A stretch of DNA of 64,000 bases from Spinellus fusiger (GCA_025094145.1 JALLLS010000056.1:1-64000), one strand, 5' to 3'. Positions 1 through 11,865 are shown, counted from the stretch's first letter. The notes: generated by a model from the sequence alone, not told the origin. A program made the numbers and translations.

Positions 1-365
1 AATGCCTGTATGTGTATCCTTTTGGTTGGTTGGCTGTCTGGCCATTTGTCTGTCTGGTTGTTCGTCTGTCTGGTCGTTCGTCTGCTATCCTGGTCGTTCG
101 TCTGTCCTTGTGGTTGGTTGGTTGGTAGTCTGGCTGTTCGTTCGTCTGCTCTCCTGGTCGTCCGTCTGTTCTCCTGGTCGTCCGTCTGTCCTTGTGGTTG
201 GTTGGTTGGTAGTATAGTCATCATTTGGCTGTACGACGGTTCGTTCGTCTGCTCTCCTGGTCGTTCGTCTGTCCCTGTGGTTGGTTGGTTGGTAGTCTGG
301 CTGTTCGTTCGTCTGCTCTCCTGGTCGTTCGTCTGTCCTTGTGGTTGGTTGGTTGGTTGGTAGTA
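1..365. repeat. GT/TC-rich minisatellite
   Basis: Imperfect tandem repeat built from short words such as TGGTTGGTTGGTTGGTAG, TCGTTCGTCTG and CTCTCCTGG. The GGTTGGTTGG block recurs near 111, 194, 277 and 341, giving spacings of about 83, 83 and 64 bp. Both strands are open in several frames only because the repeat lacks stop codons, so those ORFs are not genes. The array runs off the left edge of the window. Confidence 0.85.
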
Positions 366-2510
366 TGGTCATTATCTGGCCATAAGACTGTTCGTCTGGC
401 TGTTTTTTTTACTTGCCTGACAGTGAATGTCCACGTTTATGGGTCTAACTGTTGTGTCAATATGCGTCTATCTAATCTATGACTATTCATCTGTCTGCAC
501 GCACTTGACTTTGTTTGTTGGTTTTATTTATTCATTTATTTACAATTACTTATACTTTATTTAAATTAACTAAAGATGAATGAATATATTTTTATTAGAT
601 ATAATAATAATATCATTATTCATATATTCTGTTTGTTTCAATCATTTGACTATTCTTTAAGATTTTCTGCTATCTTTACTATTACTTTTTATCTGATACT
701 ATTATAGAGATCAAGACTATATATTTTCTATCCTTAGACTTCAAAGCTACACATCTAGATATTTACTATATTTAAAAAAGGGTGGCTATATTATTAATTT
801 ATTCTACGTAATATAGAGTAAATCAAATTCGTAGTGCAATTATATTACTCGATCCATCTATAACTCGATTACTTATGATTGAGATCGTTTTTCATTGGCA
901 TTAATATCATCTGGTGATGTATAGTGGTATTGATTCTGTAGCATGCACACCGAGAAGAATGTATAAGAGAATGAGAGAGACAGAGAGAATAAATAGGTCG
1001 GAGAATGTCCGGAAAAGGTTGTGTGGGAGCTGAGAGAAAAGATAACCAAAAGGGGGATAGGTCGAATAAACCATATGAATTAGTGTAGCAATAGTGTAAG
1101 TGTAAGAGATAATTATCTGCACACAGGTGATATTCTCCCATCATCTGGATTACCCGTGGTTTCTGGAACTCTATCCTACTATGCTTCAAGGGAAAAGATG
1201 GGATGTCTATATAATATTAAATGATAACTATGTATAGACATCCCATTGATGAACGTTTACTCTTTTGAAAAACAAAACATAGTATTCTATATATAAATGT
1301 TCACAATTATAATATTATTATTTTTACAATAATTGAATTTTGTTATATATTCTCAAGTCCATAATGTCTTTTTTATAGATCTTATATATGGGTAGTTATG
1401 TAACGGTATTATATTTATAAACAACTGTATTTTATGTGTCTATTATTTCTTTTATAAACATTAATATACATAAGATTTATTAATATATATTATATATTAT
1501 ATATTATATGTATTGCGAGTGCCCCTGATTGTCAATAATACAGAAAGAAAGATAGTTACAGTCTATGACTATTGACCATATATTCTTAAATGTACGCTGT
1601 GGACTTGATAGGCTAAAGTGCAATACTTTATAATTTCAACAGATATATTTCCGACTATATATGCTTTATGTTATATTAAATTTTATCGGATTTTATTTAA
1701 TGCTTATAGCAATAGTGAATAAAAGAAAAGGTGTAGAATAAGTGTGTGTGTTTATACCTATTTGAATATGACAGACAATGAACATCTGTGACTTAATTAT
1801 GACTGCTGAGTGAATCACGGGATCGCTGGTTGAGAATTACGATGGCTATGAGTAACTGCTATATGGGTAGAATCAAGAGAAAAAATTATCTGCTTCTTTC
1901 TGCTAATTGGCCTGTTACTATGACTTGGAATAATGTGTATTATTCTATTTCTACAGTGATAAGTGTGCTTTTTTTTATTGAATAAAAGACTTTTATGCCA
2001 CTAGAAAGAGGCATTGGCATAGGAAGGGTCTGTTCTGTAGGTACATTGAATGTATTTTCTCTTTTGTATTTCTTTCTTAGCCATCTCAGCACTATCAGAG
2101 CATTGTGTGTGTGTGCATTGATGGAGCAAGACGAGTACCGTAAATCGAATATCACGATTCAATCAAATAAGCCTCTCGATTTTATTACCCGACAACTCTT
2201 TCTCGCTCTAAACGTCACTGTCTTATTGTGTCCTATTTCTTTATTTATTTCCTATCATTGACAATTAAGGTGATCGACAGTGAGTATGATATTATCTGAT
2301 TCATAGTAATTTTATCAAAGCATATATATTTATAAATATACTCTGCGATAAAATAGAAACATGGTAACGGGATATAGAGGAGAAAGAACAGTAGAATACT
2401 TAGATTGTGAGGTTCACTTTTTATTTTCCGGTATGCTTCTGTAATAGTGTTGAGAATGTTGAGGAATTTGACGCGCACATTCCAAGAGACATTGCTATTG
2501 TATAGATTAT
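366..2510. other. AT-rich intergenic DNA without recognisable genes
   Basis: Strongly AT-rich stretch with simple TA runs (for example around 1480-1512). The only discrete structure is a hairpin at 1198-1246. Short ORFs here (such as 869-1189 on the minus strand) show no family resemblance, no start context and no splice continuation. Confidence 0.6.
1198..1246. repeat. Perfect 14-bp inverted repeat (hairpin)
   Basis: Arm 1198-1211 (ATGGGATGTCTATA) pairs perfectly with 1233-1246, leaving a 21-nt loop. No gene ends next to it. It may be a small foldback element or the relic of a transposon end. Confidence 0.6.
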
Positions 2511-2514
2511 ATTA

Positions 2515-2650
2515 ATATAACATGGTCTGAAAATTATATAAGTAGTTGTAATTGTTGTAGTATTGAACTTTGAGAAATACAACTCTTTTTATTACCAAAC
2601 ACACCTCTTGTTTCTGGTCGTTTCTGAACAATAGAAAGTACTTATTACTT
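2515..2650 (+). pseudogene. Fanzor-related fragment E
   Basis: The block from about 2537 to 2650 aligns by eye with the minus-strand block near 22880-22960 and with 15210-15320 (minus). All three share TTGAGAAATA or a close variant, then about 20-25 nt later CACACCTCTTGTT. In copy C (22607-23220) the second word reads TPLV and leads into a Fanzor RuvC/zinc-ribbon motif. Here the reading frame breaks at once. A Tc1 element follows at about 2690. Only a fragment remains, and the assignment rests on similarity to copy C. Confidence 0.4.
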
Positions 2651-2753
2651 GTCATAAAAACACACATTAAGCATACAGTAAATAACTGAAAATTGGATGA
2701 GGTATAAAAAAGGTCAACAGGATAATAGATACAAGTTTATTGGGTGGAAACCC

Positions 2754-3834
2754 TTAGTATTTGGTGCTTCTATTCTTGGCCTCAATGACAGCCCTACATA
2801 TCCACCCCATGCTGGCAATGAGGGTGTCTGTGGTGTCCTTGGGATTATTCTCCCATTCCTCCAACAAGAGTACCTCCAAATCTTGAAGAGTACTTGTTGG
2901 GGTTATTCTCTTTATGATAGCTCTATCCAGCTCTTTCCATAAATGCTCTATGGGGTTGAGGTCGGGGCTTTGTGAGGGCCACCCCTCCATAGTGACAATG
3001 CTCTCTTGTGCCTTCCACAACCTGGACTCTTTACTCTTGTGGCAGCTGGAATTGTCCTCTTGAAGAACACAACATACCTCTGGATTCATTACTGAGAGAC
3101 AAGCCAGCTCAGGGCAGTATTTTTCCTTTAAGATATCAATGTATTTTATAATGTCTATACTGCCCTTCACAGTCACCAACCTTCCAACACCTTCACCAGA
3201 GAAAGAACCCCACACCATCATGCTATCGCCACTAAACTTTCTAGTGGGATTGACATTATTTGAGAGCAGCCCTTCCTTCTTTCCTAGTACTACACTGGTG
3301 CGGTTATTGGTCCTCATCAGTTGATACTTTGACTCATCGAACCAGATGACTGTCTTTCAGTCTTCCTCAGTCCAATGGAGGTGGGCCTTAGCCCAAGCAA
3401 GCCTCAACTTCTTGTGCTTGTTGGTGAGGGAAGGTTTCTTAATCAACCTACAAGAAAACAGTCCAAGCTTCTTTATCATTTTTCTAAAAGTGTTCATGGA
3501 CATTTTGGTGGTCATTTGCTTGTGAAGCTGAGCTATTGTCTGGAATGAATCTCTTTCTGATGTATGTCCAACCTTTCTCTCGTATCTCTCATTAAGAATG
3601 GGATTACTCTCTGTGCTTCTTTTGGCCTTGAAGCAACCAGTTTCTTTGTATCTCTTTACGATACGGGAGATAGACTGCTTACTAACTCCAAACCTAGCAG
3701 AAATGGCAACATGAGTGGTCTCATTGACAGTGGCCTCTTGAGCAATGAGACAATGATTATAGTCTTCACTATTTATTTTTCCTGTTTCCGAGAGGTTTTT
3801 TGGTATGTTCCGTGGTGTTAGATGTGGTAGACAT
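2754..3834 (-). pseudogene. Tc1/mariner transposase, nearly intact, two stop codons
   Basis: The minus strand encodes a full-length DDE transposase of the Tc1 type, about 345 residues. It begins at the ATG at 3834 with a basic N-terminus and a helix-turn-helix region (VSKQSISRIVKRYKE), followed by a Tc1_3-like second helical domain. The three catalytic positions are visible: WFDESKYQL, then LQEDNSSCH, then SPDLNPIEHLW (D, D, E). Two in-frame stops interrupt it: TAG shortly after the start (near 3768-3772) and TGA at 3357-3359 in EED*KTVIWFDES, probably a former Trp codon. Downstream the frame is open to 2754. I could not identify convincing terminal inverted repeats. The copy is inactive as read but recently so, given how few lesions it has. 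Confidence 0.85.
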
Positions 3835-4044
3835 TAGAGTGAAAAGGCGATAAATGAAGAATGTGTAGAATAGGCGGTGGTAAAGCACCTATTCACATGG
3901 ATGGCTGTGGCTAAGTGGGAAATAGTGAAGTTGCTAAAAAGGCTAGAAGTGAAGAAAGGTTTCAGATAGAAACAGTATAAAATAGCTAATTCTACGTTTG
4001 CAAATAAAGAAGAGATCATCTTATACCTTGGACTCAGAATACGG

Positions 4045-5940
4045 GTAGTTTAGGCCCAAGGTCAAATATAGTTGTTGGTTCTTATTCTGTTCCTGTTTGT
4101 CCGTTTCATTGGTTCTCCGTTAGGAAGGTTGCCTTTCTCTGTCTTCTCGTGCTCCTCTAGATTTGCTCTCAGACCACCTCTTCCAGACCCACCAAACCAT
4201 AGTTCTCGCATCTGTAAAGAATCGAGTTCCCCACCGTTCATTTACAAGCCCTTCTAACGCATACATATACAAGAGCAGCCAGCTTTTCCCCGAGGTCCTG
4301 CGTGTCTCAATAATTTACCCTTTGCCCAAACGTACAAATGTTTAATTTTTTTTTTTCAAAGGTAAAATTATGGTCTGAATTTGATATCTTCCTTATTATT
4401 TTGAAAGTCACTGTATTAGAAACATCGGAAGCTCTTTCGTGTAATCAATATTACCCCAAAAGAGTAAAAATACAAATCGCAAAACTCAACATAAGTAACA
4501 TCCATCCATCAGCAACAATCCCTATCTACCCACATATAGTACACAGTACACATTGGATACACCAACTAAGGATCCTGGCCAACCACCAACCATCAAGCAG
4601 CCTCCTGTACCAGCGCCTGTCAGACCCTTTGTGTCTGAGGCCACCACTGCCACCACCATTCCTAACTCAGACAGCAGAAAACCCAGACTACTTACCAAAC
4701 GCACTCGTGCAAATACTTACGAGTATCAAATGACTGAGGTAGAAAAGTCTGATACCTTTACCCAGCAGATGATGGCATTTCTGTCAGATATTCAGAGACA
4801 AATGGCAACAATTGGACTCGGCATCCAGGAATTGGAAGCATAAGTCAAGGTCAAAGATGACCTTATTACATCCCTCCAGGCTCAGATCAATACCAAGAGT
4901 GCAGATAATGCACCCAAATCACCTCCCGCCCCTACTCCCACACCCATCCACACAGTGAAACCCACAGATGCCATAGAAAAGGCTACTGTCACTTATGCCA
5001 ATATGGCTAAAAAGAACGCCTCCCCGCCAAAGAAGACAGCAAAGGCCAGAGCAGTGCTTAGAGCACAAACAGTTCGGGCCTTACAAGAGCCTACTGGGCC
5101 CTCAGTATACGACTTTGTATACTTGCCCTGTTGCCGCTACCTCAAGTACGGCCAGATCCGCAAGATGTTGGGATCACTGAAGATCCAACAGTCACGGATC
5201 ATAGACATCCACTTCCCAGCAAGGGGTACAATTGCACTGCTTGTACACGGTAGCTTCAAGCAAGAACTCGAGGAGAAACTTGAGAAATCAAAGATCAAGC
5301 CACAGGCAAGCTTTGATCCAGTAGCTACAACGGTGATTGCAGACCCTAAGCTCCAGCAGGAGTCAGATAGCACCAAGGCTGTAATGGCCCAAAAACTCTT
5401 TGAGCAAAGAGTGTCCAACAATTGTCTTCGTGCCCCCACTCATTTAGGGTACAGCATTGCTCGCCACTCTGGCTCAAGCATTGCCACACCCCGTCTATTC
5501 ACCATTGCCTTTGAGAAGCTCTTGGCAGACTTCAAGGCCACAGTCACCAGCCCTCCCGCCACCCTTGAAAAAGAAGCCCTCCAGGCATTTGGGTCTGACT
5601 CAGCCATAGAAGGAGTCGAGGGAGACAATCAACACACCCAACAAGACTTGTAAATAGACCCATCTTTGGTCTATTGAAAGCTTGTGGGATTAGGCTCAAA
5701 CTAATGTCTATGTCTGCATTGTCATTTTCTCTCATTTCTCATATTTCTCTTCATTTTTTCCCTCATTTCGAGGTTTTATATACTCATATCTTCTGTTTCT
5801 TTTTTCCTTGCATTTATTCTTTCCACTTTTGTATTTGAAAGTGTTTATATGTATATCTTAATTGTTCAAAAGTTCTCATAGGGTGGCTAACATGCCCAAT
5901 GTGCGAATAGCAACCAACACCCAAAAATAAAAATACTTTA
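4045..5940 (+). mobile_element. LINE (non-LTR retrotransposon) carrying ORF1 only
   Basis: The unit comprises a 5' region, an ORF1-type coding sequence (4553-5653) and a 3' tail. The tail (about 5845-5935) recurs on the minus strand at 8085-8200, which marks it as a repeated 3' end. No reverse-transcriptase ORF2 lies between ORF1 and the tail. The 5' boundary is approximate: GTTTAGGCCCAAGG near 4047 also occurs near 24856, and a block around 4277-4301 resembles 24360-24393. This is either an internally deleted LINE or a non-autonomous ORF1-only family. Confidence 0.65.
4553..5653 (+). pseudogene. LINE ORF1 (nucleic-acid-binding protein), interrupted
   Basis: The N-terminal part (96 residues, Pro/Thr-rich then a short coiled-coil-like stretch) stops at TAA 4841-4843. 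The frame then continues open and in register to 5653. The second part contains the conserved ORF1 core of Mucorales LINEs as I remember it: a basic Ala/Lys linker (YANMAKKNASPPKK), then VYDFVYLPCCRYLKYGQIRK, RIIDIHFPARGTIALLVH and an Asp-Pro segment (IADPKLQQ). These proteins bind the element RNA and help target-primed reverse transcription. Removing the single stop would give about 366 residues, so the copy looks recently inactivated. The family assignment is from memory. Confidence 0.65.
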
Positions 5941-5941
5941 A

Positions 5942-6207
5942 ACTGTATTAGAAACAATACTTTGTAATCATTAAGTACTATTGTTAATACCAGTTACAAT
6001 AGCATAGTTACTGAAGTGATTATGAATACTGAGTCAATGAATGGCTATACAGTTCTTAATATAGTTGCATTTGGTTCTATTTTATGGATAATTACTATTA
6101 GTTAATTCCGTGTGAGTCCTATAATAAATAAATTTTAAACATTGTAATGCTGCAAATGCTGTGAGTTTATGGATAGCACATGTTAAACAATAAATTCAGT
6201 GACTGAG
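5942..6207 (+). repeat. Dispersed repeat R1, copy 1
   Basis: This 265-bp block is clearly similar to the reverse complement of 24583-24858. Shared words include TTAATACCAGTTACAAT, TTAATTCCGTGTGAGTCCTA and TTATGGATAGCACATGTTAA. Both copies can be read as a related peptide containing NTSYN and YTVLNI and ending NSV-stop; this copy has extra stops and shifts. It may be a coding fragment of an unidentified transposon. I do not recognise the family. Confidence 0.7.
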
Positions 6208-6262
6208 TTTTTTTTTGTATTCTTTATTGACTAGGCCGACGCATTATGACGTGCGGCACCTT
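6207..6262 (-). mobile_element. Tiny 5'-truncated LINE tail
   Basis: Read on the minus strand, the block ends GGCCTAGTCAATAAAGAATA, then C and a run of A. This matches the 34-bp insertion at 22322-22355 and resembles the tail of the LINE ending at 26232. It interrupts the end of repeat R1: copy 2 continues TGATTGAGTTGCAATG, and here similar sequence (CTTGAGTTGTAGTA) resumes at about 6263. The far boundary is approximate. Confidence 0.5.
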
Positions 6263-7104
6263 GAGTTGTAGTATTAAGTGGATCCTGGCTCTATCTCTTG
6301 TCTTTACAATCAAAAAGTATAGAATTGGTTGTAAAGTCAATAATCATTGCTAGAATAAGCAATAAAGTTTAAAATAGTTCATTTAGGCATCGAAAAAACC
6401 TTTTTAAACACATTAGCCAATCACAAGAAAATTGCGATTTTATTCTCAAGATATTTCTTTATATATTCCGAAAATCTTCTGGTGTATAGTAAAAAAATTA
6501 AGTTTTTAGTTTGCCTTTTTTGACTTCCATATATGGTATATGAAGTTTCTCAAATATCAACCCTTTTATGATTAAAGGCAGTGTAAGACCTAAGAGGTAC
6601 GTAGGTCTCGAGAGAGAGCCGCTACTAACACAAAGACCGCACACAAAAGAGGGAATTGGGGGATGTTCTTAATGGAGTAGCCTTTCTGCTAATTCAGAAA
6701 GACAGATGCCGAAGACGAAAGAGTGTTCACCAACAATAGTGACAGAGACCAAAAAGAGGGTATGTAACCTACAGTGTTACAGAGAAAGAAAGGAGATTGT
6801 GGTAAAATAAAGAAGAGGTGAAAGAATAGGAAGCACTGTTCGTTTCGATATTTAGAGCGACATGGCTCCACAATACGATTCAGAAAATACCAAGGAAAAT
6901 CGATGTTTATTAAAGAGGTCTATCCCAAGGTATAGATACACACTATCGTCAGTGAAATGCGAGCTCTATGTATTTGGCTATTTCGATAGATATTAAACAA
7001 CGTCTCAGTAACTTCCGAGCCAACAGATAGACATTCTTGCCTATCATTACACTTCTATTATTTATCATCAACACAAACCCCGACACTATAGCAGTCAGAG
7101 GGTA
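6263..7104. other. AT-rich intergenic DNA, nothing recognised
   Basis: No ORF with family resemblance, no splice-supported gene, and no repeat shared with the rest of the window that I could see. Confidence 0.5.
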
Positions 7105-7807
7105 CACTATTTCCAAAGATTAATGTCAAGTTTCATAAAAATCTATAATACAACATATACGCAGATGCAACATTACTTTTCGGAAATAGTTTATTTATTT
7201 TCTGGTCTAGATGTTTATATCCTATTTCTTACTTTGCTTGCCAGAAATGGCCTTTGTGTGCATTGGTTGTCGTGATATATAAGAAGGTGAAATGTAAGGC
7301 TTCAACTCTCTACAAAAATAAATCAGATAAGGCCATAGAATAAATACTTTTAACTATAAACAATCAGTCGTTTATTATTTCTCCTTGATGTAGCTATATT
7401 TACAACTCTGAATTTTTTAGATAGAGGCTAACTTCTCAATCAGTAGAGAAAAGCATTTTTTTTTCCTTTATATTATTAATATTCTGTCTATTCATCCTTA
7501 AGGGCTATTTTAGTCTAATATCTTCATCATACACTGGCAATAAGGATGCTAGTAAATTCTTTAGTCGATTATCTTTTTTAAATCAATAAAACGATCTCTA
7601 GAAATAGTCAGATATAATATATTAATATATTGTTTTAAAAAGCCATTTCTTGAATCAGTTCGATAATGTTTAGTTCTATTTAAACCTAGCTTTTGGGATG
7701 ACCAACTTGATTTTTCCATAGACTATTTCCGAAAAGTAATGTTGCATCTGCGTATATGTTGTATTATAGATTTTTATGAAACTTGACATTAATCTTTGGA
7801 AATAGTG
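7105..7807. mobile_element. 703-bp element with 86-bp terminal inverted repeats and TA target duplication
   Basis: Arm 7105-7190 and arm 7722-7807 are near-perfect reverse complements: CACTATTTCCAAAGATTAAT at the left outer end and the reverse complement at the right. The element is flanked by TA on both sides (7103-7104 and 7808-7809), the duplication made by Tc1/mariner-type transposases. Each arm also ends with the short inverted word ACTATTTCC/GGAAATAGT, so each arm looks like a mini-element itself. The roughly 530-bp interior has no transposase. It is best read as a non-autonomous, MITE-like Tc1/mariner derivative. Confidence 0.8.
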
Positions 7808-8069
7808 TAAGTAATAATAATATTAGGCTAAGTTTAAATAAGGAGAAAGCTAAAAGCTAAAAATATCTATTTCAGCTATAAACGTAATAATCAACTTGAC
7901 CAAAAACTTGGTACGAACCATAGTTCTTTTACATTTTTTATTGAATAGATCAATACTTTATGACTTATAGTATTTTGAAAATATAAATTAAAATAATAAA
8001 TATTGAAGAATAAAGCATTAAACAGAAAAATACACTTAAAGTCACCATTATTTACAGGCACCATCAAAG

Positions 8070-8222
8070 AAGATGGTTTACTGGCTACAGTTCAAATTAT
8101 TTTTATTTTTAATTTTGGGTGTTTAGTTGCTATTCGTGCATTGAGCATGTTGGCCACCCCATTAGAACTTTTAAAAAATTATGATAAACATACAAACACT
8201 CTAAATACTCAAGTGAAAAGAT
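8070..8222 (-). mobile_element. 5'-truncated LINE 3' end
   Basis: On the minus strand this block matches 5845-5940 of the ORF1-bearing LINE: GAGTGTTTGTATG, AAAGTTCTAATGGGGTGGCC, ATAGCAACTAAACACCCAAA. It ends in an A-rich tail of the form AAAATTAAAAATAAAAATAA. Only the last 110-150 bp of the element inserted here. Confidence 0.65.
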
Positions 8223-9055
8223 AAATAAATGTTTTACTGACCATAACACCGGGAAGAAAGAATGTAAGAGCACAATCCACAGTAAAAAAACAAGTTTTGT
8301 TAAACATTGATTATCAGTAACACCAAAATGCTAAAACCTGAACTTCTCTTACAATTATAGAATCGGTAGTCATTTACTTGAACAATAACTAAGTTGTTAA
8401 TTAAATAGTGTTCAATGCGTCTCTATTTTACTCTATTTTATTATCATCTCTCCCTTCTCTACAGTGGTGTGTCTTCTATTCATTGAATTATACCATCGAG
8501 TTTCATCTGATGGAGTGTCTAGACAAATGGCTTGTGTTGTGCCCTCTTTATTTACATTTATTTTCCCTTATTTTAAATTGACTTTAATCTATTCTAAATA
8601 TCACATATACAGAAAAGCACCCATGATTTCATAAAAATAATATATATTAGAGCAATGTACAGTAGTGGTGTATACCTTGTAGTGACATTAATAGATTGAA
8701 TAATAAACCAGAAGAACTAAATAAACTTCAAACCTTACCAAGTAGTTAAATGACTCACTAATCTTTATCAGATTTAAACCAAACAGTACTATTATAATAT
8801 GTTCTTAAAACTTCCAATACCTTAAATTCTATATCTTGACTAACTGAAATAGGCAATGAGTATATTAAAGAATGCATGTTTTATTTTAGTGTAGTATATT
8901 ATGCAGAACAGATTACAAACAAGTGTTTTATTGCTTTTTAGAATACACAGTGTATCCAATTTTGATACATGTTATGAAGTATCACAAAAAAAAGTATTTA
9001 AACCTTCTAATCTGACTCAACAATTGACACTACAATCTACTGCTCCTTTATCACA
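8223..9055. other. Upstream region of the fatty-alcohol oxidase
   Basis: AT-rich with no gene seen. A weak TATA-like run (AAAGTATTTAAACC near 8991) lies about 55 bp before the ATG, preceding CTACTGCTCCTTTATCACA, which would suit a transcription start region. Confidence 0.35.
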
Positions 9056-11456
9056 ATGACTCAAACTACTCTTCCCACTCAGCCCCAAGCTAGAGTCTAT
9101 GATATTAATCGTTTCCGTGATGCTCCTTTCATTGACTTTAATGACGAGCAAAAAAAAGTTGTCGAGGCACTCTTGGAAACATTGGTTCCTTGTCTATCCC
9201 AGAAAGAAGAAGAAGAACTTGTGGCCAAGCTATGCTATTCCCCCAACTCTCCTTATGCTGAAGAGAGCGTAAGAAAATTTGCACATGTTTCTGGTAACAC
9301 TCCCGAGTCTATTGAGGCCTTTAAGCATACCATCTTTCGTGCGGTTTCTCCCGATAAACACTCAGAGGTGCTTGGTCTTTTGTCTCATCTGTCGACACCA
9401 CAGGGTACCCAGTTTTTATCGGGTCGCAACGAAGCCTTTTATGATTTGAACCGAGAAGAGCGTGAAAGGATTCTGTTGGAATGGAAAAAATCCCCTGTCT
9501 CCCAACAGAGATCAATCCATAGCACTCTTTCGACAATTGGATTAACAGCCGTCTACTCAGTTGATAGTAAACTTTGTTCTATTCTTGGATTGGAAACTAT
9601 AGATGAGAAGAAAGAAGAACCTTGGGAGCCCAAGAGAGAGAATCTGAAGCGTTTCCCTCTCATTGACCCACCAAAGGAGGCATTGCATTACGATGCCATT
9701 GTTGTTGGCAGTGGTGGAGGAGGAGGTAAATAAAAAGGTTTATTTTTCCTATTCTTAAAGAATAACAATAAATGAGCTAATCTATTCTCTTTAGGCGTTA
9801 CTGCTGCCAAATTAGCGGAAGGTGGCAAGTCAGTACTGGTGATTGAAAAGGGAAAATACTTCCATGAAGATGACTTTGTACGCAATGAAAGTGTAGCCTA
9901 CAGTTCACTCTATGAATCAGGAGGATTCACATCTTCTCGTGATGGTTCTATTTCTATTGCTTCTGGTAGTGTTATTGGTGGTGGAACGACTGTCAATTGG
10001 TCCATATCACTTAAGGTATGGGGTTTTACAGGCATGATTATGAAAACAAACGACTAATGCTATACATCTAGACTCAACATTTCGTGCGTGAAGAATGGGC
10101 TAGACAAGGTCTCGATCACTTCGTCAGTCCAAAAGTATGATATTGTTAGCGTGTGAGATTTACTAATACATATAGTTTGCTGAGGATCTTGAAAAGGTCT
10201 GTCAACGTATTGGTGCCTCTACTGAGGGAATTCGACACAATGTACCTAACCAGATCATGATTGACGGCTGCAAGTATGTATTATTTGACATACTCTTTCT
10301 AAAGTAGTAGGAATCTTGGCTACCCTATTGAGCCCCTCCCACAAAACACAGGTGGAAAGCCTCATGAGTGTGCATACTGTTTCTGTGGATGTCAGGCAGG
10401 CATAAAGAATGGAACAATGAGAACATGGCTTCGTGATGCCATTGATCACAATGCCAAGTTCCTTACAGAAACCAAAGTGATGCGTGTATTAATGAAGGAC
10501 AATAAGGCTATTGGTGTTGAGTGCAGATTAAAAAACGGCGAACTTGTCAAGGTCTATGCTGATACTGTTGTTGTATCTGCTGGGTCTCTCAGTACACCTG
10601 GTGTACTTTTGAGAAGTGGTTTGACAAACAAGCACATTGGCCAAAATCTTTATCTTCATCCAGCTGCTGCACTTTTTGGTGCGTTTGATCAAACCATTGA
10701 TTGTCACATTGGGTCTATTTCCACAACTGTAAGTATTATCCATAGATCATTCCTCTAACCATCACAGCTGAGCAATGTAGCCGAGAATATTGATGGCGAA
10801 GGCTACGGTGTTAAATTAGAAATACCTACAACTCATTTAACCAGCTATTCTACTCTTAATACATGGAGAGGTGCTGTTGCTCACAAGGAGATTATGATGA
10901 AATACCGTAATGCTTCACCTATCGTTGTTCTTGTACGTGACAAGCATCCCAAGGCATGTGTAAAATACGATGAAAAGGACAACTATCTGTTTGAATACGA
11001 GTTATCCAAGCACGATGAAAAATCTACAGTGATTGGAGTCATGCATTCATGTAAGGTTCTAGTTGCAGCTGGTGCCCGTTCTATCATGGTGAGCCAAGGC
11101 AACATCGATCCATTTGTCTTCAATGATGATGAGGAGTCTCGCGTAGACAATCCACGCTTTAAAGAGTGGTTGGATGCCATGGTGAAGTTTGGTTATCCCA
11201 CTGACAGCAGCGCCATAATCAGTGCACATCAGATGGGTACTTGGTAAGTTGATTTTGATAGACTATTACTTATATCTGTAGCCGTATGGGTATATCTCCT
11301 GATGTATCTGTTACCAAACCCACTGGAGAAACGTGGGAAGTCAAGAATCTGTATGTGGCTGATGCCTCTCTTTTTCCAACATCTTCTGGTGTCAACCCTA
11401 TGGTGACTGTTGAGGCTATTGCTTTGCATGTTGCAGACTCTATCTTGTCCGCTTGA
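9056..11456 (+). CDS. Long-chain fatty alcohol oxidase (GMC flavoprotein)
   Basis: Seven exons: 9056-9725, 9795-10015, 10072-10134, 10176-10273, 10311-10728, 10768-11243, 11282-11456. All junctions are GT-AG and in phase, giving 706 residues, normal for this family. It should oxidise long-chain fatty alcohols to aldehydes with O2, giving H2O2, probably in peroxisomal or ER membranes as in other fungi. The FAD-binding Rossmann motif (AIVVGSGGGGGVTAAKLAEG) is formed across the first intron. GSVIGGGTTVNWSIS is the substrate/FAD-proximal segment. A Cys-rich stretch (ECAYCFCGCQAG) follows. The C-terminal GMC block reads LYVADASLFPTSSGVNPMVT. The N-terminal 200 residues match the helical extension that separates FAO from ordinary GMC oxidases. 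It is convergent with the phosphatidylserine synthase. Confidence 0.9.
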
Positions 11457-11865
11457 TTAGTCTAATATAACCATAACTCTTTACATCATTATATTAGAAC
11501 TATTATTAATATAAAATTCAGAGTTATTATTTATCTATATGCCTATCAGGATAGTTATATTTCAAGTTTTTATATAGCTATGATTCACCCAAGCAATCTG
11601 AAACACAAATCATCAGTATGAAAGATAAATACAAGATCGTATTCAAATAAACTTAAGCTGTGCGCCAGAAATTTAATGATAGAGCTAAATTCACAAAGCT
11701 GAGCCTAGACGGAGGAATGCAAAAACAACTAAGTCTAATGTGTAAAAAGTATTCAGAGTATAGATTGTTCATAATGCTTCTTCTTCTTTGAAGGAAAGAG
11801 ATGGAAAAAGATAATTATTTATTAATACAATATTAAATGCTTTCTATATCCAAAATACAATGTAC
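11457..11865. other. Convergent intergenic gap
   Basis: Shared 3' region of the oxidase and the phosphatidylserine synthase. AT-rich; no gene or repeat recognised. Confidence 0.5.

Noticed and set aside
1..365. CRISPR-like array
   Set aside because: No unique spacers and no constant repeat; it is a eukaryotic minisatellite.
1..482. Overlapping ORFs of 71-117 codons on both strands
   Set aside because: They arise from the stop-free minisatellite and have repeat-derived, family-less translations.
869..1189. 106-codon minus-strand ORF
   Set aside because: AT-rich, no family resemblance, no splice-supported extension.
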